Shown piece after piece: positions 5,179 to 11,462 of a stretch of 14,319 nucleotides of DNA. Position numbers and translations under genes: made by a program. Source of the DNA: an uncultured Oscillospiraceae bacterium (lineage in GTDB: Bacteria > Bacillota > Clostridia > Oscillospirales > Oscillospiraceae); assembly GCA_934668295.1 (NCBI GenBank), contig CAKUND010000037.1:1-14319 (forward strand). The letters run 5' to 3'. Numbering within the stretch: the stretch's first letter is position 1; every line of letters starts with the position of its first letter. The notes under the pieces are model-generated. The model was given only the letters and a program-made list of their open reading frames with translations. It was not told where the DNA came from and made no database searches.

Positions 5179-6186
5179 ATGACGAAGAAGAAGTTACGCG
5201 TCCTGCTGTGCCTGCTGTGCGTCAGCGTGAACGCGGAGCAGGCGCCGATCCTCCCCGAGCAGACCGGCACGATCCAGACCAGCGATCCCGAGGCGCCGCA
5301 GTCCGGCAAGCGCACGTCTGCGCAAAGCGCAGACGTGCGCTTGCCGAAGTTAAAAAGACGCTGAAGCAGGGCTTGCTGGCCGTACAGGACAGCATTGATG
5401 TCAGTCAATACGAAATCCTCCCGGAAGATTTTGGAGCTATTTACAAACAGGTCGTGGACGAGAATCCGGAGCTGTTTTATGTGAAAGGCGGTTATGGCTG
5501 TGACGCGTATACCACGATGTCCAATGTCTCCCCATATTATGAGCTGGACAGAGCTTCAGAAGGCGCTGTTCCTGCATGATTATCTGGCCACGCATGCGCA
5601 GTATGATACGACCTATACGGGCAATGACGCATACACCATTCTGGTGATGGGCACCGGCGTCTGCGAGGCCTATACGCGTGCCTACCGGCTGCTGCTGAAC
5701 CACGTCGGCATTGCGTCCGGAATCGTTAGAAGCCAAAATCTGGACCACGTCTGAAATCTGGTTCGTATCGCCGGCAGCTGGTACCACATCGATGTGACCT
5801 GGGACGACCCGCTGCAGGATCGGATCGGCCGAGTCAGCCACAAGCATTTCTGCACCAGCGACGCAAAGCGTGTGGAGCTTGTGAAGGATGAGAAGAAAGA
5901 CCAGGCAAACTGGACTTTCGAGCTGGACTGGGAATACAGCCTGACTGTCACGACCAGCGCCAGCTTCGACAGCAGCTATTGGGCCAGCGTTGACAGCGCC
6001 TTCGTCCAGCTGGACGGCACATGGTATTATCTGTCCTATTTCTATAATGAGAACAGCGGCATCCGGTCTGAGCTGATGCAGACGCAGGACCCGGCGCAGG
6101 CCGGAACACGGAACAAGCTGCTCAGTGCGGTCTGGTACGATTGGACGGACAGATACAACTATGCGGGCTTTGCTTATCCCGGCTGA
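5179..6186 (+). pseudogene. Inactivated secreted transglutaminase-like (papain-fold) protein
   Basis: AGAGGAAG precedes ATG 5179, which encodes a basic, hydrophobic signal peptide (KKKLRVLLCLLCVSVNA). The reading frame then breaks at a 43-nt hairpin (5304-5346). It resumes in another frame with KTLKQGLLAVQDSIDV and ENPELFYVKGGYG. It breaks again near 5545, where the middle seems deleted, and resumes as TELQKALFLHDYLA. The catalytic Cys motif GTGVCEAYTRAYRLL is present. The His motif that should read DHVWNLV has TGA (5752-5754) in place of the Trp codon. The Asp motif WYHIDVTWDDP follows. Two frame breaks plus a nonsense codon make it a pseudogene. Its 3' end overlaps the convergent serpin gene by 13 bp, and the tail looks shorter than in relatives. 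Confidence 0.87.
5304..5346. repeat. 20-bp perfect inverted repeat inside the pseudogene
   Basis: Bases 5304-5323 are exactly complementary to 5327-5346, leaving only AAA as loop. It sits at the point where the signal-peptide frame and the body frame of the transglutaminase-like gene part company. This fits an inserted palindrome or a deletion scar. It would form a very stable RNA hairpin or DNA cruciform. Confidence 0.85.
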
Positions 6187-7556
6187 TTGACCAGCCCCAC
6201 GAACAGCGGCAGGCCGTCAATGCCGGTGATGGCGAAGACAAACGGGTTATCGAGTGTAAAATCGATCTCATCCTCCGGCCCCATCATCGCAGTTGCCTCA
6301 GGGGCAAGCACGGTATAGGCCGCTGCCTCGCATCCGTCCTCGTCGATCTTCACGCGCGCGGCGTGCTTGGCCTGCGTCAGTTCCAGCGAGTCGTTTGCGG
6401 TCGTGAGCGGTGTGAAATCAGATTTTGTGCCGTCCATCACGTCCGTCATGCCGAGCTGCGCCAGCGTATCCAGAAGATCCAGATCGGACGAAACGTCAAA
6501 TTTCGGCAGGCTCAGATTGACCGTCGCGGACTGCGTCTGCGACCACTCGCCGTTCGCGAGCAGAAAGCCCAGCGCGTCCTCATTCTGCAGCAGCGCGGAA
6601 GCGTCCGTGCCCTCGTCCGGCTTCAGCAGCCACATCCGGCCGCTGTTCTGCAGCGAAAGCCCGAGGGCCGAGAAGCCGTCGCCGTAATACACGGTGTTAT
6701 ATTCGCTGCTGTGCATGAATTCCGCGGTCACATCGTCATCTGGCGCATGAAACACGTCCTGTGTGGTCGCGCCGTCGTAGAAGCTGTCGCTCCACGGTGC
6801 GCGGTAGTAGATCGCTGACACCAGCGCGATCACCGTATTGGGGTCGAGCTTCAGGCCGTTTGCCTGCTCGGTCAGCAGATTCCCGGTGTGCTCGTTGATC
6901 CAGTCGCGCAGCATATTGTTGTACGCGTCAGACCCCATTTCCCCGGAAAACGCGGAGGCGTAATAGTCCTCGCCGAGTGTTTGCAGCGTTTCTTCATTGT
7001 AGGAGTATCCGTTCCGCAGCCAGATGGAATTGGCGAGCGTGCTCGTGACCAGCCCGTCGTCCCAGCTGTTCTCTGTCCAGAGCTGCACGGTCTGCTTTTG
7101 AAGCAGCTCCAGAGACTCCGCGCCCAACGCGTCCAGGATCTGCTGCCGCGTCTCGCCGTCCGTCACAGCGGCCAGCATCGAAAGCGCCATGTAAAGGTTC
7201 AGCGGGGAGCACACGCGGTTCTCCTTGCCTGCGTTCTGCATCAGGGCTGGAACGCTGGTCGTGAACCAGTGCGCCAGAGCGGCGGGATCGGTCAGCTCCG
7301 CAGTTTTCGCTTGATAGGCCTCGTACCACGCGTCCCAGTCCTTGTCATATTTTTCGGAATTGAAGCTGCCCGTGCTGCTGATGTAATCCGCCTCATTTGG
7401 ATACTGCGCCATGACAGTTTCCGCCGGCGAGGCCAGCTGCGTCGTCGTCGGTTCCCCGGTGCGAACTTCCGTCGCCGGGCTGTCCGGAACGGCGGCGCAG
7501 GCTGCCAGCGAGAACACGCACACGGCGGCAAGCAGCAATGCAAGAAGCTTTTTCAT
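6174..7556 (-). CDS. Serpin-family protease inhibitor, lipoprotein
   Basis: Serpins trap serine or cysteine proteases by cleavage of an exposed reactive loop followed by insertion of that loop into the central sheet. The 460-residue product starts with a lipoprotein signal peptide (lipobox LAAC, Cys20), then a Thr/Ser/Pro-rich spacer, so it should be anchored outside the cell. The serpin fold covers about 85-458: CSPLNLYMALSML, ANSIWLRNG, a KFDVSSDLDLLDTLAQLGM block, the hinge KIDEDGCEAAAYT (403-415), and the C-terminal NPFVFAITG..LPLFVGLVNQP. The Ala-rich hinge indicates an inhibitory serpin, although P14 is Cys409 rather than Thr. Canonical counting from Glu406 (P17) puts P1 near Thr422, but the loop is longer than in antitrypsin, so P1 may lie at 422-425. 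AAAGGAGA (7564-7571) precedes the ATG. Confidence 0.95.
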   Translation of the reverse strand: MKKLLALLLAAVCVFSLAACAAVPDSPATEVRTGEPTTTQLASPAETVMAQYPNEADYISSTGSFNSEKYDKDWDAWYEAYQAKTAELTDPAALAHWFTTSVPALMQNAGKENRVCSPLNLYMALSMLAAVTDGETRQQILDALGAESLELLQKQTVQLWTENSWDDGLVTSTLANSIWLRNGYSYNEETLQTLGEDYYASAFSGEMGSDAYNNMLRDWINEHTGNLLTEQANGLKLDPNTVIALVSAIYYRAPWSDSFYDGATTQDVFHAPDDDVTAEFMHSSEYNTVYYGDGFSALGLSLQNSGRMWLLKPDEGTDASALLQNEDALGFLLANGEWSQTQSATVNLSLPKFDVSSDLDLLDTLAQLGMTDVMDGTKSDFTPLTTANDSLELTQAKHAARVKIDEDGCEAAAYTVLAPEATAMMGPEDEIDFTLDNPFVFAITGIDGLPLFVGLVNQPG

Positions 7557-7650
7557 AATGATCTCTCCTTTGTTAAGAATTACGATCTGCCTTTACAGAC
7601 GCAGAAAAACGATAGAAGTTGCACCCTCTGATTTTATGAATTTTGCCGAC

Positions 7651-7678
7651 TTGCCTTTTTCCATGATTTGTGTACAAT
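7651..7678 (+). promoter_or_regulatory. Promoter of the GH13 gene
   Basis: -35 TTGCCT (7651-7656), 16-nt spacer, -10 TACAAT (7673-7678), in the 156-nt gap between the divergent serpin and GH13 genes. An inverted repeat ACAATA/TATTGT (7674-7679 and 7692-7697) covers the -10 box and the likely start site. I found no convincing promoter for the serpin on the other strand. Confidence 0.6.
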
Positions 7679-7712
7679 ACAGATATAGAAATATTGTTTG
7701 GGAGGCTGTTTT

Positions 7713-8993
7713 ATGGCTGTCGATACCGAAAAGACCCTTCGCAATCAGGTTTTATACTCCATCTATGTCCGCAATTATTCCGAAGCCGGCACCTTTGCCG
7801 CCGTGCAGGCTGACCTTGACCGCATCAAGGCGCTCGGTACGGACATCATCTGGCTGCTGCCCATCCATCCGACCGGCGAAAAGCACCGCAAGGGCACGCT
7901 CGGCAGCCCCTACGCCATCCGCGACTATCGCGCCGTGAACCCTGAGTTCGGCACGCTGGACGATTTCCGCCATCTGGTCGACGCCATCCACGAGCGGGGC
8001 ATGAAGTGCATCATCGACGTGGTCTATAACCACACGTCCCCCGATTCCTGGCTGGCCGGGCACCGCCCCGAGTGGTTCTTCCACAAGCCGGACGGCACGC
8101 TCGGCAACCGCTTCGGCGACTGGTGGGATGTGGCCGATCTGGATTACAGCCACAAGGAGCTCTGGAATTACCAGATCGAAACGCTCAAATACTGGGCGCG
8201 CCTTGTCGACGGCTTCCGCTGCGACGTTGCGCCGCTCGTCCCGCTGGAGTTCTGGAAGCGGGCGCGGGAGGAGGTGGCCGCCGTCCGTCCCGGCTGCTTC
8301 TGGCTGTGTGAATCGGTCGAGCGCGGCTTCCATGTCGCCGCCCGCGCGCAGGGCTTCGCAAGCCTGTCCGACGCCGAGCTCTATCAGGCGTTCGACGCGG
8401 GCTATGATTACGACGTCTACCCCTATTTCCGCGAGTATCTGGAGGGCAAGATCAGCCTGACACAGTATGCCGACCGGCTCGACGCGCAGGAATGGCTCTA
8501 TCCCGACAATTACGTCAAGCTCCGCTTCCTTGAAAACCACGACCGCGCCCGCGCGGCCCATATCCTGCCGGATGAGAAAATGCGCCGGAACTGGACCGCG
8601 TTCCTGTTCTTCCAGCGCGGTCTGACGCTTGTTTACAACGGACAGGAGGCCGACAGCACACACGTCCCGTCGCTGTTCGACAAGGATCCCATCCACTGGA
8701 ACACCGGCCGCGACCAGTCCGCGTTCCTCGCGCACCTGGCAGAGCTGAAGCGCGACGCAATCTTTGCCGAGGGCAGCTACACCCTCACGGCTCTGCCGCA
8801 CGACGTGCTGCTTGCCGTGTACGAAAAGGACGGACGGCGCATGGCGGGCCTGTTCAGCCTGCGCGGCGAAGCCGCGCTCGTCCGCTTCCCGGCGCCGAAC
8901 GGCGTGTACCGGAACTGCATCGACGGCAGCCCCGTTGAAATTTACGAGGAGCAGCTTGCCATAGGCGGCGAGCCCATCGTGCTCTCACTCTGA
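7713..8993 (+). CDS. GH13 alpha-amylase-family glycoside hydrolase, intracellular
   Basis: Acts on alpha-glucosidic bonds of malto-oligosaccharides or related alpha-glucans; the exact subfamily is not clear. The 426-residue product has no signal peptide, so it is cytoplasmic. All four GH13 regions are intact: region I DVVYNHTS (102-109), region II GFRCDVA with the nucleophile Asp171, region III FWLCES with the acid/base Glu200, and region IV FLENHD with Asp277. The N-terminus VLYSIYVRNYSEAGTF and LPIHPTGEKHRKG are typical of barrel strands 1-2. A short C-terminal beta domain follows (about 345-426). It is compact compared with most amylases (450-550 residues). ATG 7713 has TGGGAGG 7 nt upstream; an in-frame upstream start at 7698 overlaps that site. 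PspC follows 74 nt downstream. Confidence 0.95.
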   Translation: MAVDTEKTLRNQVLYSIYVRNYSEAGTFAAVQADLDRIKALGTDIIWLLPIHPTGEKHRKGTLGSPYAIRDYRAVNPEFGTLDDFRHLVDAIHERGMKCIIDVVYNHTSPDSWLAGHRPEWFFHKPDGTLGNRFGDWWDVADLDYSHKELWNYQIETLKYWARLVDGFRCDVAPLVPLEFWKRAREEVAAVRPGCFWLCESVERGFHVAARAQGFASLSDAELYQAFDAGYDYDVYPYFREYLEGKISLTQYADRLDAQEWLYPDNYVKLRFLENHDRARAAHILPDEKMRRNWTAFLFFQRGLTLVYNGQEADSTHVPSLFDKDPIHWNTGRDQSAFLAHLAELKRDAIFAEGSYTLTALPHDVLLAVYEKDGRRMAGLFSLRGEAALVRFPAPNGVYRNCIDGSPVEIYEEQLAIGGEPIVLSL

Positions 8994-9067
8994 AAATTTT
9001 CCCGGTTTCGGGAACAACCGGCGCGCAGCGCCGTCTAACCTGTATCAATGAAACGGAGGAATTTCTC

Positions 9068-9253
9068 ATGAAGAAACTGTATAAAAGCAACAACCGAATG
9101 ATCTGCGGCGTCTGCGCCGGTCTTGCTGAATATCTCGGCATCGACCCCACCGTCGTCCGCCTCATCTGGGCAGCCCTCGGCCTGACCGGCACGGGCATCC
9201 TGCTCTACATCATCGCCGCCCTCGTCATGCCCGAAAACATGGACGTCGTGTAA
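9068..9253 (+). CDS. PspC-domain small membrane protein
   Basis: A 61-residue protein that is essentially only a PspC domain. The basic start MKKLYKSNNRMICGVCAGLA leads into EYLGIDPTVVRLIW, then one membrane helix at about 32-54 ending in VMPE. These are the family's hallmark segments (GVCxGLAxYxxxDPTxVRxxW). In Proteobacteria PspC is part of the phage-shock envelope stress response; stand-alone short copies in Firmicutes are common and mostly uncharacterised. A strong AACGGAGG lies 7-8 nt before the ATG. It may be cotranscribed with the GH13 gene, since only a weak T-less hairpin (8999-9014) lies between them. A strong terminator follows. Confidence 0.95.
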   Translation: MKKLYKSNNRMICGVCAGLAEYLGIDPTVVRLIWAALGLTGTGILLYIIAALVMPENMDVV

Positions 9254-9276
9254 ACCGGAGCAACCAGCATTGCTCC

Positions 9277-9312
9277 CGCGCGAAGCGCCAGACGGCGCTT
9301 CGCGCGTTTTTT
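9277..9312 (+). terminator. Intrinsic terminator after PspC
   Basis: A perfect 13-bp stem, CGCGCGAAGCGCC (9277-9289) with GGCGCTTCGCGCG (9294-9306), tetraloop AGAC, and six T (9307-9312). Confidence 0.93.
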
Positions 9313-9315
9313 CGG

Positions 9316-9345
9316 TTGACGGAACACGCTGCTTCGCGGTATGAT
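9316..9345 (+). promoter_or_regulatory. Promoter of the nucleoside phosphorylase operon
   Basis: -35 TTGACG (9316-9321), 18-nt spacer, -10 TATGAT (9340-9345). It starts just after the preceding terminator's T-run, and the ribosome binding site AAAGGCGG lies at about 9359-9366. Confidence 0.7.
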
Positions 9346-9371
9346 AAGAAAAAGCAGGAAAGGCGGACAGC

Positions 9372-10202
9372 ATGATGAATGAACCGTATGAATTTTATGA
9401 AAAAAGCGCGGACTATGTTCGGGCGCAGATGCCGTTTGCGCCGCAGATCGCGGTGATCCTCGGCTCGTCGCTCGGGCCGTTTGCGCAGAGGCTTCAGAAC
9501 ACCGTCGAGATCGACTATCACGACATTCCGAATTTTCCCGTCTCCACAGCCCCCGGCCACGCCGGAAAGCTTATCTTCGGCGAGCTGGCAGGGAAGAAGC
9601 TTGTGTGCCTCGCCGGACGCTTTCACAGCTACGAGGGCTACGACTTCGAGCAGCTGACCCAGCCGGTGCGGCTTTTGAAGCTGCTCGGAGTCCGGGTGCT
9701 GATCGTGACGAACGCGGCGGGCGGCGTGAATCTATCCTATCATCGCGGCGATTTCATGCTGATCGCCGACCATATCAAGCTGAACGGCTCCAGCCCCCTG
9801 CGGGGCAGAAACGTGGACGAATTCGGCCCGCGCTTCTTTGACGTCACGCGCATGTACACCCCGGAGCTGCGCGAGCTGGCAAAGATCTGCGCGGCAAGGC
9901 TCGGCTTTTCCGTGCGCGAGGGCGTGTATTTCTTCATGCCCGGCCCGCAGTTTGAGACGCCCGCCGAGATCCGCGCCATCCGCGCGCTGGGCGGCGACGC
10001 CGTGGGCATGTCGACTGTGACGGAAGCGCTGACGGCGGCCCACTGCGGACTGCCGCTGCTGGGCATTTCCGTCATCACCAACATGGCTGCCGGCATCACG
10101 GGTGAAGCCGTCTCCGGTGAGGAGGTCAACGAGACGGGCGCGGCGGTCGCGGAGCGGTTCAGCCGCTATCTTGAAACAATTCTGGAGGAGATGGACGTAT
10201 GA
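9372..10202 (+). CDS. punA: Purine nucleoside phosphorylase (trimeric, PNP/MTAP family)
   Basis: Splits inosine or guanosine (and the deoxy forms) with phosphate into free base and (deoxy)ribose-1-phosphate in the cytoplasm. The 276-residue length is typical. Visible motifs: phosphate loop GSSLG (31-35), PGHAG (61-65), GRFHSYEGY (82-90), TNAAGG (113-118), PGPQFETPAE with the base-binding Glu195, VGMSTVTE with the ribose-contacting Met213, and ITNMAAG with Asn237. The Glu/Asn pair marks 6-oxopurine PNPs rather than methylthioadenosine phosphorylases, which carry Asp at the latter position. ATG 9375 is an alternative start. The stop overlaps the next ATG by 4 bp (ATGA), so the downstream isomerase-like protein is probably translationally coupled and acts on the same metabolite. 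Confidence 0.96.
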   Translation: MMNEPYEFYEKSADYVRAQMPFAPQIAVILGSSLGPFAQRLQNTVEIDYHDIPNFPVSTAPGHAGKLIFGELAGKKLVCLAGRFHSYEGYDFEQLTQPVRLLKLLGVRVLIVTNAAGGVNLSYHRGDFMLIADHIKLNGSSPLRGRNVDEFGPRFFDVTRMYTPELRELAKICAARLGFSVREGVYFFMPGPQFETPAEIRAIRALGGDAVGMSTVTEALTAAHCGLPLLGISVITNMAAGITGEAVSGEEVNETGAAVAERFSRYLETILEEMDV

Positions 10203-11269
10203 CACAGTTCCGGGCGGATGAAGGGCTGGCCTTCATGCTGCAGTATGAAAATGTTGCGTGGTACGATGCGGGCGAGGTGCGGATCCTCGACCGGAGGGTC
10301 TATCCGGCAAAAATCGAGTTTGTCCGCTGCAAAACGCATGTGGAGGTCATGCAGGCCATCCGCGATATGGTCACGCAGAGCGCGGGGCCGTACACGGCAG
10401 CGGCCATGGGCATGGCGCTGGCCGCGTATGAGTGCCGGGAAAAACCGGCGGACGAGCAGCTGACCTTCCTGCAGACCGCGGACGAAACCATTTCGAATGC
10501 GCGCCCCACAACATACAAGCGGATGAAGCTGGTCTGCGACGGCTGCCTGGAGGCCGCGAGGCTGGCGCTGCGCGAAGCGCGCCCTGTCGATCTTGCCATC
10601 CGGGAGCACGCCGTAAACGCTAACAACCGCCGCTACAGCAAGGTAAACGAGATCGCAAAGTATCTTGTGCCGCTCATTCCCGACGGCGGCACGGTCATGA
10701 CGCAGTGCTTCGGCGAGACGATCGTCGGCATGATGCTGAAGGAGGCGAAGCGGGCAGGGAAGCGCTTCCGCCTGTTCTGCCCGGAGACGCGGCCGTATTT
10801 TCAGGGTGCACGCCTCACAGCCACGGTCTGCCATGACATGGGCTTCGACGTGACCGTCATCACAGACAACATGCCCGCGTTCGTCATGGAGCGCGAGCAC
10901 GTCGACCTGTTCACCTGCGCGGCGGATGCGATCTGCCTCGACGGCTATGTCGTCAACAAGGTCGGTACGCTGCAGATCGCCATCTGCGCCAATCACTTCG
11001 GCATTCCGACGTTCGTTACCGGCGCGCCGGACATTGGACACGAGACAAAGGACACCGTCAAGATCGAGATGCGTGACCCGGAGTTTACCCTGCAGGCCAT
11101 GGGCGTGCGCACGGCGGCGCAGGGCGTAAAGGGCTATTATCCCGCGTTCGATATGACCCCGCCGCATCTCATCTCCGGCATCGTCACCGACCGGGGCGTC
11201 TTCTCCCCGTTCGATCTGCACCGCTACTTTGCCGACGGCGGGGCAGGGGAGTACGATACAGTGGTGTGA
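10199..11269 (+). CDS. IF2B/MtnA-superfamily sugar-phosphate isomerase, divergent
   Basis: The superfamily isomerises aldose-1-phosphates, such as methylthioribose-1-P (MtnA) or archaeal ribose-1,5-bisphosphate, to ketose phosphates. The 356-residue product keeps the superfamily core: ARPTT (101-105), catalytic-type Cys170 in MTQCFGE, ETRPYFQGARLTA (196-208), ITDNMPA (221-227), Asp243 in CAADAI, and NKVGT (253-257). Two MtnA landmarks are changed. The RGAP segment reads QSAGPY (60-65), and the THCNAG-to-GTALG stretch is shortened. Canonical MtnA is therefore unlikely. Coupling to PNP suggests a substrate of ribose-1-phosphate type, giving ribulose-1-phosphate (inference). No methionine-salvage partner or aldolase lies nearby. 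A plain automated annotation would say S-methyl-5-thioribose-1-phosphate isomerase. Confidence 0.88.
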   Translation: MTQFRADEGLAFMLQYENVAWYDAGEVRILDRRVYPAKIEFVRCKTHVEVMQAIRDMVTQSAGPYTAAAMGMALAAYECREKPADEQLTFLQTADETISNARPTTYKRMKLVCDGCLEAARLALREARPVDLAIREHAVNANNRRYSKVNEIAKYLVPLIPDGGTVMTQCFGETIVGMMLKEAKRAGKRFRLFCPETRPYFQGARLTATVCHDMGFDVTVITDNMPAFVMEREHVDLFTCAADAICLDGYVVNKVGTLQIAICANHFGIPTFVTGAPDIGHETKDTVKIEMRDPEFTLQAMGVRTAAQGVKGYYPAFDMTPPHLISGIVTDRGVFSPFDLHRYFADGGAGEYDTVV

Positions 11270-11303
11270 GCACACCCACATAACAAAAAAGCCGACGCGA
11301 AAA

Positions 11304-11423
11304 GGAAGTAAGAGTGAATCGTGAAAAGTGAAGAAGTGTAGTGCTGGCTTCGCCAGCGATTTAAAATCGTGCCGCTGCGCGGCACATAGCACCTATTCAC
11401 TTTTCACTTTTACTTATTACTTC
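11304..11423. repeat. MITE-like inverted-repeat element with three internal hairpins
   Basis: Terminal arms 11305-11332 and 11396-11423 are inverted repeats matching at 22 of 28 positions (shared core GTGAAAAGTGAA). Between them are three back-to-back hairpins: GCTGGC-TTC-GCCAGC (11343-11357), CGATTT-A-AAATCG (11357-11369), and GTGCCGC-TGC-GCGGCAC (11369-11385). It has no coding capacity. About 120 bp in size, it fits a non-autonomous mobile repeat or a structured intergenic RNA. No clear target-site duplication is visible. Confidence 0.75.
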
Positions 11424-11430
11424 TTTTTTC

Positions 11431-11460
11431 AAAAGCCCGGGCCGTCTGGCCCGGGCTTTT
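11431..11460. terminator. Bidirectional intrinsic terminator
   Basis: AAAAGCCCGGGCC (11431-11443) pairs with GGCCCGGGCTTTT (11448-11460) around GTCT. It has a T-run in both directions and sits between the 3' ends of two convergent operons. It starts only 2 bp from the stop of the leftward gene. Confidence 0.9.
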
Positions 11461-11462
11461 CG

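Noticed and set aside
5752..5754. UGA recoded as tryptophan or selenocysteine
   Set aside because: The same gene has two other frame breaks, neighbouring genes end with TGA, and the expected residue is Trp, so an ordinary nonsense mutation is simpler.
6141..7631. Long forward frames opposite the serpin gene
   Set aside because: The reverse strand encodes a complete serpin with lipobox and hinge; the forward translations are His/Arg/Val-rich shadows.
8999..9014. Hairpin TTCCCG-GTTT-CGGGAA as terminator after the GH13 gene
   Set aside because: The stem is only 6 bp and no T-run follows on the plus strand, so GH13 and PspC may be cotranscribed.
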